Positions 1 through 8,395 of a stretch of 38,920 nucleotides of DNA are shown piece by piece. The notes below the pieces were generated by a model, which searched no databases, was not told where the DNA came from, and saw only the letters and a list, made by a program, of their open reading frames with translations. Each line of letters opens with the position of its first letter. The stretch's first letter is position 1. The translations under genes and the position numbers were made by a program. The stretch spans positions 1 through 38,920 of the forward strand of contig JAICYB010000031.1 in assembly GCA_025934435.1 (NCBI GenBank), in the 5' to 3' direction. Source of the stretch: Actinomycetes bacterium. Lineage in GTDB: Bacteria; Actinomycetota; JAICYB01.

Positions 1-1
1 T

Positions 2-229
2 CGCGCCTTCGACGTGAAGCAGGTCCTGGCGCGGCGCGACCTGCGCGATGCGCGCGAGCAGGTCGCGTTCTTTGCCGATCGTCTGGATCTCGATGCGCGA
101 CGGATCGCGGGCTGGACGTTCGCGTGCTGCGTGCAGGCCGCGTTGGAGCATAGGTCGGTCGAGAATTTCGTGGAACAGCGTGCGTACCTAGAGCGCGCGG
201 AACAGGTGGCGTCGCTGCGCCTTACGTAG
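2..229 (+). CDS. C-terminal end of an antibiotic-kinase-like phosphotransferase (partial, runs off left edge)
   Basis: The frame is open from the left edge to a TAG at 227-229, leaving about 75 residues. The segment FADRLDLDARRIAGWTFA followed by a CCVQAALE helix resembles the last two helices of the aminoglycoside/hydroxyurea kinase (streptomycin 6-kinase-like) family, where an LDxxRIxxW motif follows the catalytic lobe. The kinase catalytic motifs would lie outside the window, so substrate and activity cannot be judged. The last 12 codons are nearly repeated at 8316-8354 (see that entry). Family assignment is by resemblance only; another phosphotransferase is possible. Confidence 0.45.
   Translation, partial: RAFDVKQVLARRDLRDAREQVAFFADRLDLDARRIAGWTFACCVQAALEHRSVENFVEQRAYLERAEQVASLRLT
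191..229 (+). repeat. 39-base 3'-end segment repeated at 8316-8354 (copy 1)
   Basis: These bases encode RAEQVASLRLT and the stop codon of the kinase-like gene. Positions 8316-8354 match 32 of 39 bases, including 18 identical bases (212-229 against 8337-8354). Three of the four differences inside the aligned codons fall at third positions of this frame, which suggests the similarity comes from coding on the plus strand. Confidence 0.6.
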
Positions 230-546
230 CTGCACTTCGGTGATCGGCATCACACGCTCCGAGCGCACCGCGTTCCCCGCGCCCACGCCGTCCAGTTCGG
301 ATCGAAGCGCGAGACGGTGCACGAACGGCTTGACCCATGGGTGACGGGCGCCGTGACAGCGCCCGCGGCGCGCCGGCATTGAAGTGCCGATCCGCGTCGA
401 TGGGTTCCCACGCTCGCCGGGCAGTAGGAACCAGTCGTCGAGTCGCACGTCTTCGCCTCCTAGCCGCTCATCAGCGAGGCTGCAGCCATCGATGGACCAA
501 CGTACCCAAACCTCGGAACGTCCCGACCGGCGTCGAGAAGGAAGCG
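230..546. other. Gap without a supported gene
   Basis: These 317 bases lie between the TAG of the kinase-like fragment and the stop of the Old Yellow Enzyme-like gene. Short open frames exist on both strands, but their residue composition is that of GC-rich shadow frames (Arg/Ala/Ser-rich) and none has a recognisable motif or ribosome binding site. A minus-strand tail reading VQLRKAQRRHLF at about 206-241 resembles VHLRKAQRGQL opposite the second copy of the 39-base repeat. I see no gene here. Confidence 0.5.
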
Positions 547-1896
547 TTAGTTGTGCTTCTTCAGCTGGACGAGCCGCTTCCGCTCGTCTCGCTCCTTGTA
601 GAACGGATCGAGCGGATAGCAGCCTGAGATCATCCCGTTGCGCGGCGCCGTGGTGCAGTCGCTGAACGTGCGGCAGAGCGCGCGGCGATTCGTCCCCCTC
701 CCTTCCAAGACGTCGCTCGGGAACGACGGATAGGCGAGCATCATCCGCCCGAGACCGATCATCGACGCGCCACCGGTTCGCACGACGGCTTGCGCCACAT
801 GCGGGAGCCACTCCTGCAGGTACGAATAACCCGAACCGACGATCGCGACCTTCGGATGCCGCCGCTGAAGCTCGGCGGTCGCAGCGATCTGTCGCGCGAC
901 ACCGACGAGCGGGTCCTCCGGCGGCAGGTAACCGTCCGAAGGCGGGAAGTACGCCGGCCGCTGGATGTGGGGGTTCGTGTACGGACTCCCGGCCGTCGTG
1001 CACACGAGTTCGATGCCGAGCTCCTCGAGCACGTCGAGGAACGCGTTCGGCTCGGAGAGGTCGACACCGGTCCCCGAGCCGTCGCCACCGAAGGCGTGCC
1101 GGTACGGCGCACTGTCGCGAGGCTCGCCGGTTTCGTCCGGGCCTTTCCGGAAAGGTACGAAGTCGAACATCGAGAAGCGCACCGCGACCCTGAGCTCCGG
1201 TGCGCGCGTCCGGATACCGTCGACGACGGTTCGGAGGAACCGCGTCCGTCCGGAAAGATCGCCGCCATAGCGTCCGCGACGGTCGTAGGCGCTCAGCAGT
1301 TCGTGCAGCAGATAGCCGTGACAATGCTTCACATCAACGAAGTCGAAGCCCGCCTCGGCGGCAAGCGCGGCAGCATCGACGTACTGGGCGGCAAGCTCGT
1401 CGAGCTCGTCGTCGGTGAAGACGGCGTGATCGTCGTCAGCGAGGATCGGATGGCGGTACGCGACGCGCGGCGTCGGCTTCGCGTACCGCCCGGAATGGGT
1501 GAGCTGCAATCCCGCGATCTGGTCCGGCGCGAGCAACGACCGGAGCGACGCGAAGTCTTCGACGAACTCCGGACGAAGCACCAGCTGATTCGCGTTCGCG
1601 CGACCGTCGGAGCGCACGGCGGTTGCTTCACCCCACACGACGGATGCGCCACCGGCGCCGATCCGTGACCACCGCCGCCGCACGAGGTCGCTCGGGCGGC
1701 CGTCGTCAGTGCCGTCCCACCCTTCCATCGGCAGCGCCACGAAACGATTGGCCGCGACGCGACCATCGATCTCGATGGGCGACGCAAGCGCGCCGGCGGC
1801 GTCGACATGTTCGTCCGCCGGAAGTTCGATGCCGAGACGCTCGAGGTGCGTCGTGAAGGCTTCGAAGGTCGAGAGCGACGCGATCTTCGGGATCAC
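547..1896 (-). CDS. Old Yellow Enzyme-family NADH:flavin oxidoreductase
   Basis: This 449-residue protein has the FMN-binding TIM-barrel signatures of the OYE / 2,4-dienoyl-CoA reductase family. These include QLTHSGRYA at about 131-139, DVKHCHGYLLHELLS at 188-202 with the His-x-His pair that contacts substrate, and RRGRYGGDLSGRTRF near 206-220. The family reduces activated C=C bonds with NAD(P)H. The C-terminus has a cysteine-containing stretch (CRTFSDCTTAPRNG) recalling the Fe-S cysteines of dienoyl-CoA reductases, but no large C-terminal NAD domain follows, so it is a single-barrel member. The ATG overlaps the stop of the upstream aldolase gene by four bases, so the two are translationally coupled and may share a catabolic pathway. 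The substrate is unknown. Confidence 0.88.
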   Translation of the reverse strand: MIPKIASLSTFEAFTTHLERLGIELPADEHVDAAGALASPIEIDGRVAANRFVALPMEGWDGTDDGRPSDLVRRRWSRIGAGGASVVWGEATAVRSDGRANANQLVLRPEFVEDFASLRSLLAPDQIAGLQLTHSGRYAKPTPRVAYRHPILADDDHAVFTDDELDELAAQYVDAAALAAEAGFDFVDVKHCHGYLLHELLSAYDRRGRYGGDLSGRTRFLRTVVDGIRTRAPELRVAVRFSMFDFVPFRKGPDETGEPRDSAPYRHAFGGDGSGTGVDLSEPNAFLDVLEELGIELVCTTAGSPYTNPHIQRPAYFPPSDGYLPPEDPLVGVARQIAATAELQRRHPKVAIVGSGYSYLQEWLPHVAQAVVRTGGASMIGLGRMMLAYPSFPSDVLEGRGTNRRALCRTFSDCTTAPRNGMISGCYPLDPFYKERDERKRLVQLKKHN

Positions 1897-2816
1897 AGCG
1901 CGCCGAGTCGCTCGGCGATATCGACGAGGACGTCACGGTCGGTCTGCGGGCGTCTCGGCACTCCGGGCGGCGTCGCGTCGCTCGACGCCCATCCACGCAG
2001 CTCGAGGAACATCGCGGCGTCGTGGCGGTACGCCGGCACAGGCGGACGGAAGGCGAACTGGCCGAGGTACTGCAACAGATCGTTCAGCGCGTAGAACTCC
2101 GGATCGCCCGACGCCCACATCGCATCCCGGCGCGCGAAAAGGTCCGGCGCGAACGTCGAAAGCCCGAGCAGGTAATCCGATCCGTACATCACCATGTCGA
2201 TAGCGACGTCGTTGCCGGTGTACACACGGAACTCCGGACGAACCTCATCGCGGAGCGCGAGCCGTTCCCATTCGGCAACCCTGTCGAGAGACGAGTGCTT
2301 CGCTCCGATGCAGCTCGCGACGTCGAGGAGCGCGCGGTACGCATCGAGGCTCACGATCCGCCCGTAGGGCACGAACATCGCGCCGAGCTCGAAGCCGATG
2401 AATCGGTCGACGACCGCGCCGATGTCCGACAGCGCCTGCACCCATGCCTCCTCCGTCAGACCGTTCAGCCCGTACGACGGGAACACGACCGGCGTCCCGC
2501 CACGTTCGGCGACGGAGGACACGGCCTTCCGGTACGCGTCGAGATCGAACGGGTCGCCTTCGCGGTCGGAGACGTAGGCGCCGGCGACGAATCCGTCGAC
2601 GCCCGCGGCGATGTCCAGCACGCGCGACCGGTCGGCGTCGTGCAGGAGCTGGACGTAGCCCGTGTCCATGTTGACGGCGGGCGTGAGTCCGGCGGCGGCG
2701 GTCCGTCCGACGTGCGCTTCGAAGGCCGGCCAGTCGATGACGCCGTCGGACGTGTACGGCACGAGCACTGCAGAGATGCCCTCGATCTTCCGGCCATAGC
2801 GGATGGGAGGGTTCAT
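1893..2816 (-). CDS. Dihydrodipicolinate synthase (DapA)-family aldolase/lyase
   Basis: A 307-residue TIM-barrel protein starting MNPPIRYGRKIEG. K173 in GAKHSSLD matches the Schiff-base lysine of the DapA/NanA/KDG aldolase superfamily (usual form GxKDSSGD), and FPSYGLNGLT near 112-121 matches the strand carrying the catalytic tyrosine region. The length is normal for the family. It is unlikely to be the lysine-biosynthesis DapA because it is coupled to an Old Yellow Enzyme; a catabolic aldolase or hydratase is more probable. The open frame extends upstream to 3011, but that extension has shadow-like composition and overlaps the divergent helicase. The ATG at 2816 gives the family N-terminus. 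A TATCGT box lies 11 bases upstream of it. Confidence 0.85.
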   Translation of the reverse strand: MNPPIRYGRKIEGISAVLVPYTSDGVIDWPAFEAHVGRTAAAGLTPAVNMDTGYVQLLHDADRSRVLDIAAGVDGFVAGAYVSDREGDPFDLDAYRKAVSSVAERGGTPVVFPSYGLNGLTEEAWVQALSDIGAVVDRFIGFELGAMFVPYGRIVSLDAYRALLDVASCIGAKHSSLDRVAEWERLALRDEVRPEFRVYTGNDVAIDMVMYGSDYLLGLSTFAPDLFARRDAMWASGDPEFYALNDLLQYLGQFAFRPPVPAYRHDAAMFLELRGWASSDATPPGVPRRPQTDRDVLVDIAERLGAL

Positions 2817-2917
2817 GCCCAAGCGGCACGATACCCGTGCACGCAGCCGAGTATCGAGGTCGCTCCGAAGGGACGCCAACGTCGCGGACTTCGACGAGGT
2901 GCGTCGGCACCGGCCGT

Positions 2918-2937
2918 TAGGATGCTTCGTCCGGAGG
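2918..2937 (+). promoter_or_regulatory. -10-like box and strong Shine-Dalgarno for the SNF2 helicase
   Basis: TAGGAT (2918-2923) is a plausible -10 box. GGAGG at 2933-2937 is a strong Shine-Dalgarno. It is followed by the in-frame stop TGA (2938-2940) and then by frame-1 coding sequence with ATC (2941) and CTG (2947) but no ATG, GTG or TTG until 3043. This bears on the helicase start. Confidence 0.5.
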
Positions 2938-3042
2938 TGAATCGTCCTGGCGACGTCGCAGCTCGATCGCAGACAACTTCGTGAACTCGCGGTCCTGCTC
3001 TGCGGCGACAACGGGCCCCGCTACCGCACCAGGCGCGAGCTC

Positions 3043-5502
3043 GTGCAGCTGTTCCGCCATCTCGGCGTGACGCTCGACGACCCGAACGCCGGCACGCGCC
3101 GGCAGCTCGCCATGACCGGACTCGAAGCGCTCGTCGCGCGCCCGGACGGCATGGCGAACGTCGTCACGGCCCTCGCGCACGACGCTCCCGAGGTCTCGGC
3201 CCACGCGGAGCGTTCGACACACGAGCGTGCGGGACTCGTCGAGGAGGTCCTCGAACAGATCAGGCGTCGTTTCGGCGACGTCATGACGCGGCCCCGGCCT
3301 CCGATCGGACGCGGCACCTACCGGCCCTGCTTCCGACTGACGATCGGCGAGAACGTATCGGCGTGGCTCGATGCGCACCTGCAGTCGACGACCGACCCAA
3401 GTCTCGTCGTGCCGCTCGAAGATGTCGCGGGACAGAACGCGTCGGCCTTCGCGTTCGGACGGCGCACCTTGTCGCCGGCGACGGCCGTGAACGCTGCGCT
3501 CGTCCGCGCCGCGACGATCTTCCCGCCGATCGAACGCATCACACCGTCGCGTCCGTGGACGGAACTCTCGGAAGACGAGCTCGCGCTCTTCGTGGGCCTC
3601 GCCGCGCGTGAGCTCAAACATCACGACTTCGCCGTCGTCCTTCCGATGGAGCTCACAACCGCCGGACGCCGGCGACTCCGGCTCAGCGCTCGGGTCGGAT
3701 TCGAGGAGCAACCGAGCGAAGGACTGACGTCGGGGCTCAACGCGGACACGCTCGCGTCATTCACGTGGGAAGCAGCGATCGGCGACGAGGTGCTCGCGCC
3801 CGACGAGTTCGAAGCGATCGCGAATGCGAAACGCGAACTCGTGCGCTGGCGCGACAAGTGGGTGCTCGTCGAGGAACGCGACATCGCGAACGCGCGGATC
3901 GTCCTTGGGACATCGGGCACGATGCCGCTCAATCGTGCGGCCGGCGCCGCGCTCGCGGGTCGAGCGCTCATCGGTGGACGCGAAGCGGCCGTCGTCCCGG
4001 ACGAAGCACTCCGCTCGCTGATCGATCGCCTGAACGACGCGACGACACCCGTCGCGATCAGCGAACCCGATGGATTCGTCGGAACGCTCCGCCCGTATCA
4101 GGCGCGCGGCGTGAGCTGGCTCGCGCACCTCGAATCGTCCGGCTTCGGTGGTTGCCTCGCCGACGACATGGGTCTCGGCAAGACGATCGAGATCATCGCG
4201 CTGGTGCTGCACGATCCTCGTCCGACGCTCGTGGTGTGTCCGACGTCCGTCATCGGCAACTGGGAGCGCGAGATCAAACGCTTCGCGCCGAGCCTCGACG
4301 TGATCAGGCATCACGGCACGGGCCGAGCGAAAACGTCTGCCGCGCTCGACGAGCAGCTGACGCCGCGCACCATCGTTCTGACCTCGTACGGGCTGCTCAG
4401 ACGCGATCGTTCGATGCTGAGTGACGTCCGCTTCGGGCGCGTCGTCCTGGACGAAGCACAGAACATCAAGAATCCCGTCGCGCAACAGACGCGTGCAGCA
4501 CGTGCGCTCAACGCGCGGAGCCGACTCGCGCTCACCGGGACGCCCGTCGAGAACCGCCTCACCGACCTGTGGTCGATCATGGAGTTCTGCAACACGGGAC
4601 TCCTCGGTCCGTCCGAAGATTTCATCGAACGCTTCGCCGGCCCGGTCGAGCGCGGCAACGAAGAAGCGACCGACCGGCTCCGGAGGATCGTCCGGCCCTT
4701 CGTGTTGCGCAGGTTGAAGAGCGATCCGGAAGTCGCGCCCGACCTCCCCGAGAAGTTCGTGTCGTCGGTGGTGTGTCCGTTGACGCCCGAGCAGGCGACG
4801 CTCTATCGAGCGACGGTGGACGAAGCGCTCGATGAGATCGCCAAGGCCGACGGGATCAAGCGCCGCGGACACATCCTCGCCCTCATCACGAATCTCAAGC
4901 AGGTGTGCGATCACCCGGCCGTGTTCCTCAAGCAGTCCGGTCCGATCGGAGGCCGGTCGGGGAAGCTCGCGCGTGTCACCGAGATGCTCGAGGAGGTTGT
5001 CGCCGAGCAAGAGGCGGCGCTCGTCTTCTCGCAATACGTGACGATGGGACGCCTGTTGAAGGAGCACTTCAGCGAGACGCTCGGTGTCGAGCCGCTGTTC
5101 CTGCACGGCGGGACGTCCCGCGCTTCACGCGATCGCATGGTCGAGCACTTCCAGCAGCCGGACGGACCACAGATCTTCATCCTGTCTCTTCGCGCCGGCG
5201 GCACTGGACTCAACCTCACGCGCGCGACGCACGTGTTCCATTTCGATCGGTGGTGGAATCCGGCGGTCGAGGACCAAGCGACCGACCGGACGCACCGCAT
5301 CGGTCAGACGAAGAAGGTGATGGTGCACGCGCTGACGGCGTCCGGGACGCTCGAAGACCGGATCGCCGAGCTGCTCGAGCGGAAACGCGACCTGGCCGAG
5401 CGGATCGTCGGAGCCGGCGAAGGCTGGATCACCGAACTCTCGGACCGAGATCTGAAGGACCTCGTGACGCTCTCCACAGCAAACGTCACCAACCTCCGGT
5501 AG
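3043..5502 (+). CDS. SNF2/RapA-family DEAD-like helicase (coding probably begins about 2947)
   Basis: This is a two-lobe SNF2 ATPase (COG0553-like) that would remodel DNA-protein complexes with ATP. Numbered from the GTG at 3043, Walker A is DDMGLGKT (GLGKT 377-381), motif II is DEAQ (470-473), motif III is LALTGTPVENRL, the second lobe has LFLHGGTSRASR and SLRAGGTGLNL, and motif VI is HRIGQ (751-755). The roughly 330-residue N-terminal region probably matches the SNF2-associated domains of bacterial members. Convincing coding continues upstream in the same frame (LDRRQLRELAVLLCGDNG) to just after a TGA at 2938. A strong GGAGG at 2933-2937 points to a non-canonical start, CTG at 2947 or ATC at 2941, giving about 851 residues. 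GTG 3043 has no clear ribosome binding site. It is divergent from the aldolase pair. Confidence 0.93.
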   Translation: MQLFRHLGVTLDDPNAGTRRQLAMTGLEALVARPDGMANVVTALAHDAPEVSAHAERSTHERAGLVEEVLEQIRRRFGDVMTRPRPPIGRGTYRPCFRLTIGENVSAWLDAHLQSTTDPSLVVPLEDVAGQNASAFAFGRRTLSPATAVNAALVRAATIFPPIERITPSRPWTELSEDELALFVGLAARELKHHDFAVVLPMELTTAGRRRLRLSARVGFEEQPSEGLTSGLNADTLASFTWEAAIGDEVLAPDEFEAIANAKRELVRWRDKWVLVEERDIANARIVLGTSGTMPLNRAAGAALAGRALIGGREAAVVPDEALRSLIDRLNDATTPVAISEPDGFVGTLRPYQARGVSWLAHLESSGFGGCLADDMGLGKTIEIIALVLHDPRPTLVVCPTSVIGNWEREIKRFAPSLDVIRHHGTGRAKTSAALDEQLTPRTIVLTSYGLLRRDRSMLSDVRFGRVVLDEAQNIKNPVAQQTRAARALNARSRLALTGTPVENRLTDLWSIMEFCNTGLLGPSEDFIERFAGPVERGNEEATDRLRRIVRPFVLRRLKSDPEVAPDLPEKFVSSVVCPLTPEQATLYRATVDEALDEIAKADGIKRRGHILALITNLKQVCDHPAVFLKQSGPIGGRSGKLARVTEMLEEVVAEQEAALVFSQYVTMGRLLKEHFSETLGVEPLFLHGGTSRASRDRMVEHFQQPDGPQIFILSLRAGGTGLNLTRATHVFHFDRWWNPAVEDQATDRTHRIGQTKKVMVHALTASGTLEDRIAELLERKRDLAERIVGAGEGWITELSDRDLKDLVTLSTANVTNLR

Positions 5503-5538
5503 ATCGACCGCGTTCCGCGGCGCGGAGGGAGTCTGCGC

Positions 5539-6543
5539 TTAACGCGCGACGGCGCGTCCGACGCGCGCGACGTAGGCGCTGTCGTCGTACTTCGTGAAAT
5601 CCGTGAAGGCGAAGCCGGGGAAGTACACGCGAGGGCCGAGGACGAACGAGACCTCGTACTGCGCATAGGGATACGCAGCGAGGATCGCTTGTCCGACGGC
5701 ATACGGCATGTCGACGAACGTGTAGGTGGCCTGAGCGTCTTGACACGCACTCTTTGCCGCGTCTTCCTGGAACCTCAGCGCCTCCTCGATCGAGGAGAAC
5801 TCGTAGACATCGAACGCCACGGCTCCGGCGCCGCCGGCATTGACTGCACCGACTCCCTCCCAGCCACGTTCGTAGGCGTCGGTGAATCCGTAATCCGAGA
5901 GATCGACCTTCCAAGTCACGTTGCGTCCGAGAGCGAAATAATCCATCCGACCGTTGTAATCCGCACGCCAGCCGTCGTACGGGCTATAGATCGGCACCAC
6001 ATCTCCGAGATGGCCGGCATAGGACCGCGGGTCGCCCAACAGTGCCTCTGCGAGCCGTGCGGGCCGTGTCGCTGCGAGTAACGCGTCCATGCCCGCGCAC
6101 GATCCCGGTCCTTCGATCACATCGTGCGGTGACGGGAATGACGTCGGTAGCGGAGTCAGCGTCGGTAGCGGAATAGGTGCCGGCAGACGAAGCGGATCGA
6201 GATCCGTCGTGCGTCGATCGGTCCCCTTCGTCCCGGGCGGCTCCGTCCGAACAAGCCGAGGTCGAGCGGTCGTAGAAACGTGCTCCACGGACCCTGACGT
6301 CGTCGTCAGACCGACGGCGCGTCGAAGACTCGCCGCGGGGCTGTCGGTGCGCTTCGGCCCCATCGCGATACGGCGCTCCGCCGCGAGCTGGCGTTCCGTC
6401 CCCGAAACTCGCTCGGGGGTCCGCGATCCGATCCCGATCGATCCCGCCACGACGACCGCGACGGATGTCAGGACGGCGGCGAGTTTGCTCGCGCCCGAAT
6501 GTATGGGCGTCTTCAGCGCACGGTGAACGAACCCGCTACCCAC
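5539..6543 (-). CDS. Predicted membrane-anchored or secreted protein of unknown function
   Basis: 334 residues from a GTG start. The N-terminus has one hydrophobic segment (about 20-40, LAAVLTSVAVVVAGSIGIG) that could be a signal anchor. A low-complexity linker of about 90 residues follows, rich in Thr/Arg and then Pro/Leu (PAPIPLPTLTPLPTSFPSP near 120-138). A folded C-terminal domain begins with GPGSCAGMDALL and ends in a Tyr/Phe-rich segment. Two cysteines (one in CAGM, one in SACQDAQ) could form an extracytoplasmic disulphide. I do not recognise the domain. The layout of anchor, Pro-rich spacer and exported domain is typical of actinobacterial surface proteins. It is convergent with the helicase, 36 bases apart. 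Confidence 0.7.
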   Translation of the reverse strand: MGSGFVHRALKTPIHSGASKLAAVLTSVAVVVAGSIGIGSRTPERVSGTERQLAAERRIAMGPKRTDSPAASLRRAVGLTTTSGSVEHVSTTARPRLVRTEPPGTKGTDRRTTDLDPLRLPAPIPLPTLTPLPTSFPSPHDVIEGPGSCAGMDALLAATRPARLAEALLGDPRSYAGHLGDVVPIYSPYDGWRADYNGRMDYFALGRNVTWKVDLSDYGFTDAYERGWEGVGAVNAGGAGAVAFDVYEFSSIEEALRFQEDAAKSACQDAQATYTFVDMPYAVGQAILAAYPYAQYEVSFVLGPRVYFPGFAFTDFTKYDDSAYVARVGRAVAR

Positions 6544-6609
6544 TGGATCCGTGTCGGCCGCAGCACGTCCAGGATGAGGGACCTGCGGTCGAGCCCGCGC
6601 AGGAACTTT

Positions 6610-6978
6610 CTAGGCCGACGAAGCGTCGAGGGCTGCGTCCGCCGCGGCTACGTCCTTGTGGTAACGCTTGTGGATGTAGACGCGTTCCCCGAGCGCGGCC
6701 TTGTACCAGAGGCCACTCGCGGGACCGATACGGGTCGCGCGAGGCAACTCGAAAAGGATCTCCCTTATCGGACTGGCGCTGAGCCGACCGGATCGACCTA
6801 CGAGGATGCGCCGGTCTGTAACGACGACGACACGATACGCGTTTGAAAGGATGATGATCCAGAGCGATATGAGCGCGAACCACTGACTCTTCGTCTGTGC
6901 GCCGAACACGGCCTGGATCGTTTCGCCCGGTTCCAGGTACGGCGCGGCATTTGATCGCATCTTGTCGCGGATGGCCAT
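6610..6978 (-). CDS. Small membrane protein with PH-like (bacterial PH / YdbT-like) fold
   Basis: 122 residues. The order is YLEPGETIQAVFGAQ, then one hydrophobic segment (WFALISLWIIILSNA, about 33-47), then VVVTDRRILVGRSG. 'LEPGE' followed by 'VTDRRIL' is typical of bacterial pleckstrin-homology-like membrane proteins. The specific function is unknown. The start is supported by a TAACCT -10 box ending six bases upstream of the ATG, implying a leaderless transcript. It lies between the unknown exported protein and the CPBP protease on the same strand. Confidence 0.75.
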   Translation of the reverse strand: MAIRDKMRSNAAPYLEPGETIQAVFGAQTKSQWFALISLWIIILSNAYRVVVVTDRRILVGRSGRLSASPIREILFELPRATRIGPASGLWYKAALGERVYIHKRYHKDVAAADAALDASSA

Positions 6979-6984
6979 CCGACG

Positions 6985-6990
6985 AGGTTA
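6985..6990 (-). promoter_or_regulatory. -10 box (TAACCT) for the PH-like gene
   Basis: TAACCT on the minus strand with six bases to the ATG at 6978. It is one of a series of TAnnnT boxes placed 6-7 bases before start codons in this window, which suggests leaderless transcription. No confident -35 box was seen. Confidence 0.45.
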
Positions 6991-7012
6991 CGCCTTTCAC
7001 GCACGCAGCGGT

Positions 7013-7870
7013 CTATCGCACGAGCAACACCAACACGAGCGCTTGAGCGTTGAACAACGCATGCGCGGCAATCGACGTTCCGACCCGTCCCGTGAGCTGC
7101 CTGAGAAACCCGAAGCCGAGACCCGCGCCGGCCACGGCTGCCGCGAGTACGACGGTCCCCTTGCCTTGCCACGCGATGAGGTGCGCGGCGCCGAACAGCA
7201 CCGACGTCGCGAGTACACCGACGCCCACGCCGAGTCGCTCTACAAGGCGGGGTTGCATCAGGCCGCGGAAGAACAACTCTTCGACGACGGGCGCTCCGAC
7301 ACATAGCACGATCGCTAGGACGAACCACGTCGCCGGCGACGGCCGGAGCTGCGCGAGAAGAGTGCGGTCGGGCGTCGCGCGGTGCGGCAGGGAGATGGGC
7401 ACGTACGAACCGACGCCAGCGAGCGACCGTGCCGCGAGAGATCCGAGTACGCCCCACCCGAGGTCGCTCCAACGGATGCGCAAATTGAAGTCCGTGAGAA
7501 GGGAACCCCTGCCGCGCGTCCGGCTTGCGAAAACGCACACCGCGATCAGCCCGCTCCAAAGCGCCAGCTCCGAGACGACGACGCTCGCGAGCAGACCACC
7601 TGGGTAGCCGAGCGCCTTCATCCCGAAGGTGATGCCGGTGGCGAGCGCCGCGCTCGCGAGGAAGCCAGCGATCGCGATGTGCAATGCGGCGAGAGGCCGC
7701 ACTTCGCCGCCAGGCAGGGGCATCCAAACGTCTTGAGAGATCGGATCAACGGCAGTCGTCGGACCGTCGGCAACGTCTGTTGTCCACGCGACTCCGTCCC
7801 ACCACCGGTGCTCGTGTCGCGCGTACGGGTCCGGGTACCAGCCGCGGGGTTGCAGTGGTCGTCGGGGCAC
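7013..7870 (-). CDS. CPBP-family intramembrane glutamic protease (CAAX/Abi) with DUF2510-like N-terminus
   Basis: A multi-pass membrane protein with the CPBP (Rce1/Abi-like) motifs in order: EExxxR in VVEELFFRGLMQPRL, FxxxH in FGAAHLIAW, and HxxxN in HALFNAQA at the C-terminal end. The N-terminus carries RGWYPDPYARHEHRWWDG, the short WYPDP motif of DUF2510, common in actinobacterial membrane proteins. Members process prenylated or other membrane substrates or take part in bacteriocin immunity; the substrate here is unknown. GTG 7870 is preferred because a TACCCT box ends seven bases upstream. A TTG at 7897 would add nine residues and give 294. Confidence 0.88.
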   Translation of the reverse strand: MPRRPLQPRGWYPDPYARHEHRWWDGVAWTTDVADGPTTAVDPISQDVWMPLPGGEVRPLAALHIAIAGFLASAALATGITFGMKALGYPGGLLASVVVSELALWSGLIAVCVFASRTRGRGSLLTDFNLRIRWSDLGWGVLGSLAARSLAGVGSYVPISLPHRATPDRTLLAQLRPSPATWFVLAIVLCVGAPVVEELFFRGLMQPRLVERLGVGVGVLATSVLFGAAHLIAWQGKGTVVLAAAVAGAGLGFGFLRQLTGRVGTSIAAHALFNAQALVLVLLVR

Positions 7871-7877
7871 GGAATCG

Positions 7878-7883
7878 AGGGTA
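7878..7883 (-). promoter_or_regulatory. -10 box (TACCCT) for the CPBP protease
   Basis: TACCCT on the minus strand with seven bases to the GTG at 7870. The spacing matches the other leaderless-type promoters here and decides the start of this gene. Confidence 0.45.
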
Positions 7884-7941
7884 GAAGTATGTCGCAAGAC
7901 ATGGCTAGGACGAGTCTCGAGGACGCATGAGGGGTCAGGGT

Positions 7942-8319
7942 TCAGTCAGGGAGCCACACCTCTCCGAATTCGACGAACGAAGCGTTTTCGAACTTGTAGA
8001 CGTGCAGAACCGCCGGCATCTCGCACGACGTCTCGGCGAGCAGCAGCTCGCCGAGAGCTTTCGGAAAGGTACCGTGTAAGCGGAATTTGTTCCTGATGAA
8101 CAACTGCACAGACCAGTGCTTCCGAAAGACCTCCGCCGCCGGGTGACGATACGCATCGAAGTGCGCGACAGGAGTGTGTTGCTGGCCCCCGGACGCGTTG
8201 CGAATGACGTGGCTCACTCGACCAACGACCGCATCGGGTCCATCGGCGTCGATCAACACTTGGTATTGCCGATCCAACAGGTCAAGCTTTCGCATCGCTA
8301 GAGACCCAGCCTCAAACAC
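7942..8319 (-). CDS. Hypothetical protein, 125 residues
   Basis: Unrecognised soluble protein from a GTG at 8319, or 117 residues from the ATG at 8295 (MRKLDLLDRQYQVLIDADG). It has a normal, non-repetitive mix of hydrophobic and charged residues, including FRKHWSVQLFIRNKF and VLHVYKFENASFVEFGE, and no signal peptide or membrane segment. Codon use is less GC-extreme than in its neighbours. I cannot name a family. The GTG overlaps the second copy of the 39-base repeat, so that remnant touches the 5' end of this gene. Real coding is likely but not certain. Confidence 0.6.
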   Translation of the reverse strand: MFEAGSLAMRKLDLLDRQYQVLIDADGPDAVVGRVSHVIRNASGGQQHTPVAHFDAYRHPAAEVFRKHWSVQLFIRNKFRLHGTFPKALGELLLAETSCEMPAVLHVYKFENASFVEFGEVWLPD

Positions 8320-8354
8320 GCGCAGATCAGTTGGCCTCGCTGCGCCTTACGTAG
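8316..8354 (+). repeat. 39-base 3'-end segment repeated from 191-229 (copy 2)
   Basis: It reads RADQLASLRLT and a TAG on the plus strand, close to RAEQVASLRLT and TAG at the end of the kinase-like gene. No plus-strand gene leads into it, so it looks like the orphaned 3' tip of a related gene or a small dispersed sequence. Confidence 0.55.
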
Positions 8355-8395
8355 GTGAACCTGCATGTTGACGCATCTCGGCCGCGACGATCCCC

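Noticed and set aside
1893..3011. Longer N-terminus for the DapA-family gene (start at 3011)
   Set aside because: The extra 65 residues are Ser/Arg-rich shadow sequence overlapping the 5' end of the divergent helicase; ATG 2816 gives the family N-terminus.
3757..5106. Long open frame antisense to the SNF2 helicase
   Set aside because: It is Arg/Glu/His-rich with no motif and lies opposite strongly conserved helicase coding; a GC-rich shadow frame.
5508..5520. CCGCG-TTC-CGCGG hairpin between convergent genes as a terminator
   Set aside because: Five pairs with a three-base loop and no T-tract is too weak in DNA of this GC content.
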